This document shows, one piece after another, positions 41,798 to 50,736 of a stretch of 64,000 nucleotides of DNA. This DNA is from Streptomyces luteolus (GTDB lineage: Bacteria > Actinomycetota > Actinomycetes > Streptomycetales > Streptomycetaceae). The stretch covers positions 18,891 through 82,890 of the forward strand of contig NZ_JASCIS010000037.1 in the NCBI RefSeq assembly GCF_029968015.1, written 5' to 3'. The notes under the pieces were generated by a model. The model worked only from the letters and a program-made list of their open reading frames with translations. It was not told the DNA's origin and did no database searches. The position numbers and the translations under genes were made by a program. The first letter of the stretch is position 1; the number at the start of each line of letters is the position of its first letter.

Positions 41798-43440
41798 GCG
41801 CATCAGCCGTCCACAGCCTGTGGACAACGGCGGCGCCGATCGAGAAGATCGACGCCCCGACCATCGAGTACGCCCAGCTTCTGCCCACGCTGATCGTGAT
41901 CGGCGCGGCCGTGGTGGGCATCGGCGTCGAAGCCTTCGTCGGCCGGAAAGCCCGCTATTACGTGCAGATGTTCGTGACCGTGGTCGCCCTGGTGGCCGCG
42001 TTCGCCGCCGTGATCGGGCTCGCGGCGGGCGGACACGCCTCCACGGAGGCGCAGATCGTCGCCATGGGCGCGATCGCCGTCGACGGACCGGCCCTGTTCC
42101 TGCAGGGCACGATCCTGCTGACCGGGCTCGTCGCGGTCTTCACCTTCGCCGAGCGGCGGCTCGACCCTCAGGCGCACGGAAACCAGGTCGACTCCTTCAC
42201 GGCTCAGGCCGCGTCGGTGCCGGGCAGCGACGGCGAGAAGGCAGCCATAAAGGCCGGGTTCACCACGACCGAGGTCTTCCCGCTCGCGCTGTTCGCGATC
42301 GGCGGCATGCTGGTCTTCCCCGCGGCGAACGACCTCCTGACGCTGTTCATCGCCCTCGAGGTCTTCTCCCTCCCGCTGTACCTGCTGTGCGCCCTGGCCC
42401 GCCGCAAGCGCCTCATGTCGCAGGAGTCGGCGGTCAAGTACTTCCTGCTCGGCGCCTTCTCGTCGGCGTTCCTGCTCTTCGGCATCGCCCTCGTCTACGG
42501 CTACGCGGGCACGGTCTCGTACGCAGGGATCGCCGACGTGGTCGACGGCACCGTGCAGAACATCGACCCGGCCCTCGCCGACACCATGGGGAACGACGCG
42601 CTGCTGCTCGTCGGCGGCGCCATGCTCCTCATGGGCCTGCTCTTCAAGGTCGGCGCCGTGCCGTTCCACATGTGGACGCCCGACGTCTACCAGGGCGCTC
42701 CGACCCCGGTCACCGGCTTCATGGCGGCGGCCACCAAGGTCGCGGCGTTCGGAGCGCTGCTCCGGCTGCTCTACGTGGTGCTGCCGGGCCTGCGCTGGGA
42801 CTGGCGGCCGGTGATGTGGGGCGTCGCGATCGTCACGATGCTGCTCGGCGCGATCGTCGCGATCACGCAGACCGACATCAAGCGGCTCCTCGCGTACTCC
42901 TCGATCGCACACGCGGGCTTCATCCTCGCCGGTGTGATCGCGGCGACGCCGGACGGCATCTCGTCGGTGCTCTTCTACCTCGGTGCATACTCCTTCGTGA
43001 CGGTCGGCGCCTTCGCCGTGGTCACGCTGGTGCGGGACGCCGGCGGCGAGGCCACGCACCTGTCCAAGTGGGCCGGTCTCGGGCGGCGTTCGCCGCTGGT
43101 CGCGGCGGTCTTCGCGGTGTTCCTCCTGGCCTTCGCGGGCATCCCGCTGACCTCCGGGTTCTCCGGCAAGTTCGCGGTGTTCAAGGCCGCGGCCGAGGGC
43201 GGGGCGGGCGCGCTCGTCGTGATCGGCGTGATCTCGTCGGCGATCGCGGCCTTCTTCTACATCCGCGTGATCGTGCTCATGTTCTTCAGCGAGCCGAAGC
43301 CCGAGGGGCCGACGGTCGCGGTGCCCTCGCCGCTGACGATGACGGCGATCGGGGTGGGTGTGGCGGTCACGCTGGTCCTCGGTGTGGCTCCGCAGTACTT
43401 CCTCGACCTGGCAGGCCAGGCGGGAGTCTTCGTCCGCTGA
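41794..43440 (+). CDS. nuoN: NADH-quinone oxidoreductase subunit N
   Basis: 548-aa antiporter-like proton pump, last gene of the operon. F-I-A-L-E-V-F-S-L-P-L-Y holds the helix-5 Glu; K-V-G-A-V-P-F-H-M-W-T-P-D-V-Y-Q-G-A-P-T-P and D-I-K-R-L-L-A-Y-S-S-I-A-H-A-G hold the channel Lys/His. GTG overlaps the nuoM stop. The first codons contain the palindrome TCCACAG-C-CTGTGGA with a DnaA-box-like TGTGGACAA (41819-41827). A strong terminator follows 36 bp after the stop. Confidence 0.97.
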   Translation: MSASAVHSLWTTAAPIEKIDAPTIEYAQLLPTLIVIGAAVVGIGVEAFVGRKARYYVQMFVTVVALVAAFAAVIGLAAGGHASTEAQIVAMGAIAVDGPALFLQGTILLTGLVAVFTFAERRLDPQAHGNQVDSFTAQAASVPGSDGEKAAIKAGFTTTEVFPLALFAIGGMLVFPAANDLLTLFIALEVFSLPLYLLCALARRKRLMSQESAVKYFLLGAFSSAFLLFGIALVYGYAGTVSYAGIADVVDGTVQNIDPALADTMGNDALLLVGGAMLLMGLLFKVGAVPFHMWTPDVYQGAPTPVTGFMAAATKVAAFGALLRLLYVVLPGLRWDWRPVMWGVAIVTMLLGAIVAITQTDIKRLLAYSSIAHAGFILAGVIAATPDGISSVLFYLGAYSFVTVGAFAVVTLVRDAGGEATHLSKWAGLGRRSPLVAAVFAVFLLAFAGIPLTSGFSGKFAVFKAAAEGGAGALVVIGVISSAIAAFFYIRVIVLMFFSEPKPEGPTVAVPSPLTMTAIGVGVAVTLVLGVAPQYFLDLAGQAGVFVR

Positions 43441-43476
43441 GCCGGCGTCCGCGCGGCGCGCGGTGGCTCTGTGGTC

Positions 43477-43517
43477 CGGTGCCCGGTCCCTCTTCGGGGA
43501 GACCGGGCACCGACTTT
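43477..43517 (+). terminator. terminator of the nuo operon
   Basis: CGGTGCCCGGTC (43477-43488) pairs with GACCGGGCACCG (43501-43512), followed by ACTTTT. Confidence 0.92.
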
Positions 43518-43619
43518 TCCTACCGGCACCCCCAGCCTGTGGATAACTTTTCGGGACTGTCGGCCGGGCGGCCTATCGTGGCTGCAGTGGTCGAAGGACG
43601 GCGTACGGGGGGACAGACG

Positions 43620-45539
43620 ATGAACGGGACCGTGGTGATGGACGTGGCCGGGGAACAAGGCCAGGCCGGTGCGGAGCAGGACCGGACCGAGACCGATGTG
43701 ACGCGGAGCGACGCCCTGGGCACGCTCCAGCGCGTCTTCGGGTACGACAGCTTCCGCGGGGAGCAGGGAGCGATCATCGAGCATGTCGTCGCCGGTGGGG
43801 ACGCGGTCGTGCTCATGCCCACGGGCGGCGGAAAGTCGCTCTGCTACCAGATCCCGGCCCTGGTCAGGCCCGGCACGGGAGTCGTGGTCTCGCCGCTGAT
43901 CGCCCTGATGCAGGACCAGGTGGACGCGCTGCGGGCCCTCGGTGTGCGGGCCGGTTTCATGAACTCCACACAGGACTTCGAGGAGCGCCGCCTGGTCGAG
44001 GCCGAGCTGCTCGCCGGTGAGCTGGACCTGCTGTATCTGGCGCCCGAGCGGCTCCGCCTGGAGTCCACGCTCGACCTGATCGAGCGCGCCAAGATCTCCG
44101 TCTTCGCCATCGACGAGGCGCACTGTGTGGCCCAGTGGGGCCACGACTTCCGGCCCGACTACCTCTCGCTCTCGCTGCTCGGACAGCGCTGGCCCGAGGT
44201 CCCCCGGATCGCGCTCACGGCCACGGCGACGCGGGCCACCCACCGAGAGATCACCGAGCGGCTCGCCATGCCGCAGGCCCGCCACTTCGAGGCCAGCTTC
44301 GACCGGCCCAACATCCAGTACCGCATCGTGTCCAAGGACGAGCCGAAGAAGCAGCTCCTGCGGTTCCTGCGCGAGGAGCACCCTTCGGACGCGGGCATCG
44401 TCTACTGCCTCTCGCGCAACTCCGTGGAGAAGACCGCCGAGTTCCTCTGCCGCAACGGCATCGAGGCGGTGCCGTACCACGCGGGGCTCGACGCGGGGAC
44501 GCGCGCGACGCACCAGGCCCGCTTCCTGCGCGAGGAGGGCCTCGTGGTGGTGGCGACCATCGCGTTCGGCATGGGCATCGACAAGCCGGACGTACGCTTC
44601 GTCGCCCACCTCGACCTGCCCAAGTCGGTGGAGGGGTACTACCAGGAGACGGGCCGCGCGGGCCGTGACGGACTCCCGTCCACGGCCTGGATGGCGTACG
44701 GACTGAACGACGTCGTGCAGCAGCGCAAGCTCATCCAGTCCGGCGAGGGCGACGAGGCCTTCCGGCGCCGCGCCGCCGCCCACCTGGACTCGATGCTCGC
44801 CCTCTGCGAGACCGTGCAGTGCCGGCGGGCCCAACTCCTCGCGTACTTCGGCCAGGAGCCGGGCGGCGAGGGCTGCGGCAACTGCGATACGTGCCTGACG
44901 GCGCCCGAGACCTGGGACGGCACGATCGCGGCCCAGAAGGTGCTGTCGGCGGTGGTGCGCCTGGACCGGGAGCGCCGGCAGAAGTTCGGCGTGGGCCAGA
45001 TCGTCGACATCCTGCTCGGCCGCAAGACCGCCAAGGTGATCCGCTTCGACCACGACCAGCTGTCGGTCTTCGGGATCGGCGAGGACCTGTCGGAGGCCGA
45101 ATGGCGGGGCGTGGTGCGGCAGTTGCTGGCTCAGGGGCTGCTCGCGGTCGAGGGGGAGTACAGCACGCTGGTGCTGACCGAGGGGAGCGGGGCGGTCCTC
45201 GGCAGACAGCGGGAGGTGCTGCTGCGCAAGGAGCCGAAGAAGCCTGCTTCCCGTGGCTCGGCCGGTGGCGTCAAGGGGGAGCGGAAGAGCAAGGCTCCGG
45301 TCGACCTGCCGGAGGAGGCGCTGCCGGTCTTCGAGGCGCTGCGCGCGTGGCGGGCCGAGCAGGCCAAGGAGCAGGGCGTCCCGGCGTATGTGATCTTCCA
45401 CGATGCGACGCTGCGCGAGATCGCCCTGGCCCGCCCGGCCTCGGTGGAGCAGTTGGGCGGCATCGGCGGAGTGGGCGAGAAGAAGCTGGCGACGTGGGGC
45501 GAGGGCGTCCTTGGAGTCCTGGAGGGCTTCGAGGGGTGA
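43620..45539 (+). CDS. recQ: RecQ family ATP-dependent DNA helicase
   Basis: 639-aa superfamily 2 helicase acting 3'-5' in recombination and repair. Walker A T-G-G-G-K-S (near residue 70), D-E-A-H (165-168), Q-x-x-G-R-A-G-R-D-G motif VI, the RecQ zinc-binding cluster (C near 400 then C-G-N-C-D-T-C near 424), a winged-helix RQC region, and a C-terminal HRDC-like domain (L-P-V-F-E-A-L-R-A-W-R-A-E ... L-G-G-I-G-G-V-G) are all present. ATG 43620 has a GGGGGGA ribosome site; the frame is open far upstream through nuoN without homology. TGTGGATAA at 43538-43546 lies in its promoter region. Confidence 0.94.
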   Translation: MNGTVVMDVAGEQGQAGAEQDRTETDVTRSDALGTLQRVFGYDSFRGEQGAIIEHVVAGGDAVVLMPTGGGKSLCYQIPALVRPGTGVVVSPLIALMQDQVDALRALGVRAGFMNSTQDFEERRLVEAELLAGELDLLYLAPERLRLESTLDLIERAKISVFAIDEAHCVAQWGHDFRPDYLSLSLLGQRWPEVPRIALTATATRATHREITERLAMPQARHFEASFDRPNIQYRIVSKDEPKKQLLRFLREEHPSDAGIVYCLSRNSVEKTAEFLCRNGIEAVPYHAGLDAGTRATHQARFLREEGLVVVATIAFGMGIDKPDVRFVAHLDLPKSVEGYYQETGRAGRDGLPSTAWMAYGLNDVVQQRKLIQSGEGDEAFRRRAAAHLDSMLALCETVQCRRAQLLAYFGQEPGGEGCGNCDTCLTAPETWDGTIAAQKVLSAVVRLDRERRQKFGVGQIVDILLGRKTAKVIRFDHDQLSVFGIGEDLSEAEWRGVVRQLLAQGLLAVEGEYSTLVLTEGSGAVLGRQREVLLRKEPKKPASRGSAGGVKGERKSKAPVDLPEEALPVFEALRAWRAEQAKEQGVPAYVIFHDATLREIALARPASVEQLGGIGGVGEKKLATWGEGVLGVLEGFEG

Positions 45540-45608
45540 CGTCCTTGAGCCATGGCAGCTTCGAGGGGTGACGGGTCCTTGAGCCCTGGCGGCTTCGAGG
45601 AGTGAGGG
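45507..45608. repeat. 34-bp tandem array copying the recQ 3' end and stop
   Basis: Three units begin at 45507, 45541 and 45575 with GTCCTTG and end GGCTTCGAGGGGTGA or close variants. The TGA of the first unit is the recQ stop; two more in-register stops follow. Confidence 0.88.
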
Positions 45609-45612
45609 CGGT

Positions 45613-45649
45613 GGTGGGCCGGTTCGCCTTGCGGCGGTCCCGGCCCACC
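45613..45649. terminator. terminator between convergent recQ and fahA
   Basis: GGTGGGCCGG (45613-45622) pairs with CCGGCCCACC (45640-45649), loop 17 nt. No strong T-run, so the efficiency is uncertain. Confidence 0.65.
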
Positions 45650-45661
45650 CGGAGTCGAGGC

Positions 45662-45726
45662 GGTCGGTCCGTGCGGTCGGTCCGTGCGGTCAGTCCGTGC
45701 CCTCGGTCCGTGCGGTCAGTCCGTGG
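45662..45726. repeat. 13-bp tandem array at the fahA 3' end
   Basis: Five units at 45662, 45675, 45688, 45701 and 45714 (GGTCGGTCCGTGC or GGTCAGTCCGTGC). The TCA in the last unit is the minus-strand TGA stop of fahA; another copy of that stop lies in the third unit. Confidence 0.88.
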
Positions 45727-46960
45727 TGCGGGCGGACGCGATCCGGCCGCTCACCTCGCCGAGTCCCACGCGGACGCCGTCCGGGCCGGGGGCCCAGGCG
45801 GTCAGGGTGATCTCGTCGCCATCCTCAAGGAACGTCCGCTTGCCGGTGGGAAGTTCGAGCGGTTCGGTGCCGTTCCAAGTGAGCTCGATCAGGGAGCCGC
45901 GCTGGTGGGTCTCGGTGCCGCTGACCGTCCCTGAGCCGTAGAGATCGCCGGTGCGCAGGGAGGCGCCGCCGACGGTCATATGGGTCAGCATCTGGGCGCC
46001 CGTCCAGTACATGGAGCCGAACGGGGGCTCGGAGATGACCTCGCCGTTGAGGGAGACGCTGATCCGCAGGTCGTAGCCACCGGGCTCGTCCTCCGCGGAG
46101 TCGTCCAGGTAGGGCAGTACGGCGACGTCGCGGGCCGGCGGGGTGACGCGGGCGTGGTCCAGGGCTTCGAGGGGGGTGACCCAGGCGGAGACGGACGTGG
46201 CGAAGGACTTCGCGACGAACGGGCCGAGCGGGACGTACTCCCAGGGCTGGATGTCCCGGGCGGACCAGTCGTTGAGCAGGCACAGGCCGAAGACGTGGTC
46301 ACGGAAGGAGGAGAGCGGCACGGCGCTGCCGAGCTCGGAGGGGGCGCCGACGACGAAGCCGACCTCGGCCTCGATGTCGAGCTTGACGGACGGGCCGAAG
46401 GTGGGCTCGGTGGCCGAGGGGGCCTTGCGCTGGCCGCAGGGGCGCACCACGTCGGTACCGGAGACGACGACGGTGCCGGCTCGGCCGTGGTAACCGACCG
46501 GCAGGTGCTTCCAGTTGGGGAGCAGCGGCTCGGAGTCGGGGCGGAAGAGGCGGCCGAGGTTCGTGGCGTGGTGCTCGCTGGCGTAGAAGTCGACGTAGTC
46601 GGCGACGTCGAACGGCAGGTGCAGGGTGACGTCCGCGAGGGCGTGGAAGAAGGGCCGCAAAGCCTCCTGGTGGGAGGGCACCGTCACCCAGGCCGTGAGC
46701 GCGCGGCGCACATCGCTCCAGGTCTGCGGGCCGGAGGCGAGGAGCGGGTTGAGCGTCGGCTGGGCCAGCAGCGAGGCGTAGGGAGAGCCCAGGGCGTGCG
46801 CGGCGGCACCGGCGTCGAGCACATGGGAGCCGAGGCGGACCCCGACCCTGCGGTGGTCGTCGCCGCTCGGGGAGCCGGGGAGGGAGAAGACGCCGTACGG
46901 AAGGTTGTGCGGGCCGAAGGGGTCGCCCTCGGGGAGGTCGAGCGGGCTCTGCTCGGGCAT
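45716..46960 (-). CDS. fahA: Fumarylacetoacetase
   Basis: 414-aa enzyme of the last tyrosine/homogentisate degradation step, cleaving fumarylacetoacetate to fumarate and acetoacetate. Visible: F-Y-A-S-E-H-H-A-T-N, P-V-G-Y-H-G-R-A-G-T-V-V-V-S-G (catalytic His region), E-A-E-V-G-F-V-V-G (metal ligands), N-D-W-S-A-R-D-I-Q-P-W-E-Y-V-P-L-G-P (split), and G-T-V-S-G-T-E. Full length. The homogentisate dioxygenase partner is not in the window. Convergent with recQ; 264 bp without features separates it from the next gene. Confidence 0.95.
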   Translation of the reverse strand: MPEQSPLDLPEGDPFGPHNLPYGVFSLPGSPSGDDHRRVGVRLGSHVLDAGAAAHALGSPYASLLAQPTLNPLLASGPQTWSDVRRALTAWVTVPSHQEALRPFFHALADVTLHLPFDVADYVDFYASEHHATNLGRLFRPDSEPLLPNWKHLPVGYHGRAGTVVVSGTDVVRPCGQRKAPSATEPTFGPSVKLDIEAEVGFVVGAPSELGSAVPLSSFRDHVFGLCLLNDWSARDIQPWEYVPLGPFVAKSFATSVSAWVTPLEALDHARVTPPARDVAVLPYLDDSAEDEPGGYDLRISVSLNGEVISEPPFGSMYWTGAQMLTHMTVGGASLRTGDLYGSGTVSGTETHQRGSLIELTWNGTEPLELPTGKRTFLEDGDEITLTAWAPGPDGVRVGLGEVSGRIASARTTD

Positions 46961-47224
46961 GGGTCGCGTGCCTCACTTTCCTGCGTCGGGTTGATCACAC
47001 GTTACGTCGGAGGATGCCCATGGCGGCAGTGCCTGAAGAGTTCGTAATGCCCGGAAAGGGGTTGCTGGGGTGGTGTGTTCCGGACCCGACGTCACGGGCC
47101 TCGCGCAGGTCAGGGAGGAGGTTGCGGAGATTCGCGAGGCGGTGTGACGGAGGTGATGTGAGGGGCGGGGAAGCGTCAACGTCCTCTTTTGTGGGCTTTG
47201 TTGAGGTCTCCGTATTCTGTGGCC

Positions 47225-48037
47225 ATGGTCTCCGCACCCCCCTTCGCCCTCGTCGCCACCGACCTCGACGGCACCCTGTTGAGCCCTGGCGACACGGTCT
47301 CCGCTCGCTCGCGGGCCGCGCTCGCGCGGGTCTCCGCGGCCGGGGCGCAGCACATCGTGGTCACCGGCCGCCCGGCGCCCCAGGTCCGGCACCTGCTGAT
47401 GGAGATCGACTACCGCGGGCTCGCCGTCTGCGGGCAGGGGGCGCAGGTCTTCGACGCGGGTGCGGGCCGGCTGGTGAGCGCGCTGACGCTGGACCGGGAG
47501 ATCGCGGAGACCGCCCTCGGCAAGATCGAGGCGGAGGTCGGGGAGGTCTTCGCGGCGGTCAACCAGGACGGTATGGACGGCCTGATGCTGATGGAGCCGG
47601 GGTACGAGCCGTCGCATCCGACGCTGCCCGCGGTCCGGGTGGGCCTGCGGGCGGCGCTGTGGGACCGGCCGATCAACAAGGTCCTGGTGCGCCACCCCTC
47701 CCTGGGGGACGACGAGTTGGTGGCGGTGGCGCGGACGGTCACGGACGGCCTGGTCACCATGACGATGGCGGGGCCGGGGACGGTGGAACTGCAGCCCCTC
47801 GGCGTGACCAAGGCGACGGGCCTGGCCCTGGCCGCCGAGATGTCGGGCATCGCGGCGGCGGCCACGGTCACGTTCGGGGACATGCCCAACGACGTGCCGA
47901 TGTTCCGCTGGTCCGGGTACGGAGTGGCGATGGCCAACGCCCACGAGGAGCTGAAGGCGGTGGCGGACGAGATCACGTCATCGAACGAGGAGGACGGCGT
48001 GGCGGTCGCCCTGGAGCGGCTCTTCGGGTTCGGTTAG
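47225..48037 (+). CDS. HAD-superfamily phosphatase (Cof type)
   Basis: 270-aa HAD IIB (Cof) hydrolase. Motif I is D-L-D-G-T-L (first Asp nucleophile, residue ~12), motif II the T of V-V-T-G-R, motif III K in N-K-V or G-V-T-K-A, and motif IV G-D-M-P-N-D-V-P-M-F. The alpha/beta cap domain lies between motifs II and III. Family members dephosphorylate sugar phosphates or FMN-type compounds; the substrate is unknown. ATG 47225 is the first start inside family homology. An array of GC-rich tandem repeats follows. Confidence 0.88.
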   Translation: MVSAPPFALVATDLDGTLLSPGDTVSARSRAALARVSAAGAQHIVVTGRPAPQVRHLLMEIDYRGLAVCGQGAQVFDAGAGRLVSALTLDREIAETALGKIEAEVGEVFAAVNQDGMDGLMLMEPGYEPSHPTLPAVRVGLRAALWDRPINKVLVRHPSLGDDELVAVARTVTDGLVTMTMAGPGTVELQPLGVTKATGLALAAEMSGIAAAATVTFGDMPNDVPMFRWSGYGVAMANAHEELKAVADEITSSNEEDGVAVALERLFGFG

Positions 48038-48525
48038 GGCGAGTTGGGGGAGGGCTCGGGCGGTCCGGAAGCGGAGCCCCGTCCCCCGGGGACCGCCCCG
48101 TACCGGCCGGCGGCCTGACCGCGGACAGACCCGTGCCGGTTTCGCCTGGGTCCGACCTGCACCGGTCGGCGGCCCGCCCGGGAAGCCCAAGCCAGGCCTG
48201 CCAGGGGGCCGACCCGCGCCAGGCCCTCCGCCCGGGAAGCCCAAGCCAGGCCTGCCTGGGGGCCGACCCGCGCCAGGCCCTCCGCCCGGGAACGCCCCCG
48301 AGCCAGGCCCGCCCGAGCCCCACCCCCCAGACCGCGCCCGCACCCCAGACCGTGCCACCGTCACCGGCCGCGCCCGCACCCCAGACCGTGCCACCGTCAC
48401 CGGCCGCGCCCGCACCCCAGACCGTGCCACCGTCACCGGCCGCGCCCGCACCCCAGACCGTGCCACCGTCACCGGCCGCGCCCGCACCCCAGGCCGAGCC
48501 ACCGTCACCGGCCCACCCCCTGGCC
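48038..48525. repeat. 488-bp block of GC-rich tandem repeats between convergent genes
   Basis: Two copies of a ~60-bp unit (about 48175-48295, with GGAAGCCCAAGCCAGGCCTG) are followed by a 36-bp repeat with four full copies (starts 48335, 48371, 48407, 48443) and a partial fifth at 48479. The 36-bp period keeps all frames open, so spurious Pro/Ala-rich ORFs appear on both strands. The repeat unit contains GCCGG-TGA on the minus strand, like the end of the adjacent CocE gene. No promoter or gene is supported. Confidence 0.85.
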
Positions 48526-50676
48526 TCACCCGGCCGTGCGTGGGATTCGTTTTTCCCAGGTGCGGTGGAAGACGACCTCGTTGCCCTCGCGGCAGATCAC
48601 CTCGTTGGAGGTGAGGAAGTCGTCCGCGTCGCAGGTGATCGTGGAGTGGGTCTCGACCCTGGCGTCCCAGCCGAGTTCGGGCCGGTGCAGGCGGATCGAC
48701 CAGTCGGAGTGGGTGCGGGCGCTCAGCGGGTCGCGCTCGTCGATCTCGTATGTCTCCAGGGCGTCCTCGCTGAACTCGAGGCCGTCCGGGTAGACGCGGG
48801 TGCCGCCGTAGCGCGGGTCGACCTCAAGGCGCCAGGTGCCGCGCGCGACATCGCGTACGACGAGACGTTCCGGACGTGGCTCCTCCAGGGTCTCCGGCTG
48901 GATCACGCCGAGGGGCTCGGACTGCTCGGGCTCGTCGCAGACGTACGGCGGTTCGCCTGCGTCGCCCGTCCAGACCGGGAGTTCGAGGGAGCTGCCCGTC
49001 GGGTCGAGGGTGAATCCCTCCTCGGAGCCTGGCTGCGGCCAGATCCACGGCCAGTACGCGGAGGAGACGGCGAGGCGGATGCGGTGGCCCGCGGGGAAGG
49101 CGTGCCCGATGCCGTTCAGCTCGAACGTCACGTCCTGGGTGGTGCCGGGCTGCCAGGGCTCGATCCGGTCCCGCCCGTGCCGTGCCGAGAGGTTGAGCAC
49201 TCCGCGGGTGACCAGGGTGGACGAGCCGTCCGGTGCCACGTCGCAGAGCCGTGCGATGGCCTGGCCGCGCGGGGTGTCGAGGGCGAGCCGGAGGGTGACC
49301 CGGGCCCGGCCGAGGATCTCCAGCCGCTCGGGCACCTCGAACTCGAAGCACACCGACTTCGCGTCCTCGTCCCGCTGGTCGGGCGGCAGGTCGGCGTCGT
49401 TGCCGAAGGGGAAGAAGCGGCCCGCGTCCAGGCCGGTCTGCTGCGGCGAGCGAACGGGCCGCGGATCGCCACCGAAGTGGTACGTCACGGGCGTGACCTG
49501 CGGGGACGGCCACTCCCTTGCGCCCACCCAACGGCCGGGCAGCTCCTCGTAGACCGTGGCCGGCGGATGGGACTCGCTGATCCAGGCCCGCAGGGCGGGC
49601 TCGTCCATGACGCCACCGCCACGCGCCCCACCCGCACCCGCATCGGCACCCGCACCCGCACCCACACCGGCACCGGCACCGGCACGCGCATCCGTACTCC
49701 CATCCGAAGGAGCCCCATCCGAAGGAGCCCCATCCGAAGGAGCCCCATCCGAAGGAGCCCCAGCCGCAGGCGCCTCCGCCCCCTTCAACCAGTGGTCCCA
49801 CCACCGCAGCGTCTCCTGCAGGAAGCCGATCGCGGGCCCCGGCGGCAGGCCGCGGTCCGGGTACTGGTGGGACCAGGGCCCGATCAACCCCTTGGCGGGC
49901 CCCGGCAGATGCTCGACGAGGCGCAGGACCGTGTCCCGGTACGGGTCGTGCCAGCCGCCGACGGCCAGGACGGCGGCCTTGACCGCGGAGTAGTCCTCGC
50001 AGACGCTGCCGTGCTGCCAGTAAGCGTCGCGGGTCTGGTGGTGCAGCCAGGTGTGGATGAACGGGTCGACGGACTCCAGTCGGCGCAGCCACATGTCGCG
50101 CCAGGAGTCGCCGACGAACTGCGGGTCCGGCGGGCGCGAGACGAAGGCGAGCATGGTCGAGGCCCAGGCGTGCATGTCGACGGCGAGGAGGGAACCGCCC
50201 ATGTAGTGCACGTCGTTGTCGTAGCGGTCGTCCGCCGAGCAGACCGTGACGATCGCCTTCAGGGGCTCGGGCGCGAGGGCCGCGATCTGCAGGGAGTTGA
50301 AGCCGCCCCAGGAGATGCCGAACATGCCGACCTTGCCCGTGGACCAGGGCTGCGCGGCGAGCCACTCGACCACGGCGACGCCGTCGGCGAGCTCGGTCGC
50401 CGAGTACTCGTCGCCGGGCAGCCCCTCGGAGTTGCCGTGCCCGCGCACGTCGACGCGTACGGAGGCGTAGCCGTGCCCCGCGTACCAGGGATGGCGCTGC
50501 CAGTCGCGCGGCGCGGTCCAGTCACTGAGGCGGTACGGCAGGTACTCGAGCAGCACCGGCACGGGCTCGTCGGTGACCGGCCGCCACACGCGCGCGTACA
50601 GCCGAGTGCCGTCGGGCAACGGAACGCGGATGTCCTCGCGGGTGGTCTCGTACGGGAACTCGGTGCGGATCTGCAT
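48526..50676 (-). CDS. CocE/NonD-family alpha/beta hydrolase (S15 peptidase-like)
   Basis: 716-aa hydrolase. The N-terminal alpha/beta domain has the nucleophile in G-I-S-W-G-G (near residue 118), with Y-R-D ... G-P-W-S-H-Q-Y supplying later catalytic residues. The C-terminal jelly-roll (X-Pro dipeptidyl-peptidase C-terminal domain) lies at about 375-600. The family includes cocaine esterase and Xaa-Pro dipeptidyl peptidases. Residues ~303-357 are an unusual inserted linker with four G-A-P-S-D repeats and a Gly/Ala tract. No signal peptide. The neighbour gene, 60 bp upstream and on the same strand, encodes a peptide transporter, suggesting peptide uptake and cleavage. Confidence 0.88.
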   Translation of the reverse strand: MQIRTEFPYETTREDIRVPLPDGTRLYARVWRPVTDEPVPVLLEYLPYRLSDWTAPRDWQRHPWYAGHGYASVRVDVRGHGNSEGLPGDEYSATELADGVAVVEWLAAQPWSTGKVGMFGISWGGFNSLQIAALAPEPLKAIVTVCSADDRYDNDVHYMGGSLLAVDMHAWASTMLAFVSRPPDPQFVGDSWRDMWLRRLESVDPFIHTWLHHQTRDAYWQHGSVCEDYSAVKAAVLAVGGWHDPYRDTVLRLVEHLPGPAKGLIGPWSHQYPDRGLPPGPAIGFLQETLRWWDHWLKGAEAPAAGAPSDGAPSDGAPSDGAPSDGSTDARAGAGAGVGAGAGADAGAGGARGGGVMDEPALRAWISESHPPATVYEELPGRWVGAREWPSPQVTPVTYHFGGDPRPVRSPQQTGLDAGRFFPFGNDADLPPDQRDEDAKSVCFEFEVPERLEILGRARVTLRLALDTPRGQAIARLCDVAPDGSSTLVTRGVLNLSARHGRDRIEPWQPGTTQDVTFELNGIGHAFPAGHRIRLAVSSAYWPWIWPQPGSEEGFTLDPTGSSLELPVWTGDAGEPPYVCDEPEQSEPLGVIQPETLEEPRPERLVVRDVARGTWRLEVDPRYGGTRVYPDGLEFSEDALETYEIDERDPLSARTHSDWSIRLHRPELGWDARVETHSTITCDADDFLTSNEVICREGNEVVFHRTWEKRIPRTAG
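49614..49765. repeat. in-frame 15-bp and 6-bp repeats inside the CocE-like gene
   Basis: Four 15-bp units at 49701-49760 (CATCCGAAGGAGCCC) encode G-A-P-S-D; 49620-49690 is a degenerate 6-bp repeat that encodes Gly-Ala. Confidence 0.9.
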
Positions 50677-50736
50677 GGCGGATCAACCTCGGGGGTGAGC
50701 CCTTCACCGGGCTCTGGACGGGGCTCGAAGCAGGGC

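Noticed and set aside
48335..48520. CRISPR array
   Set aside because: The 36-bp units are contiguous with no unique spacers, and no cas genes are near.
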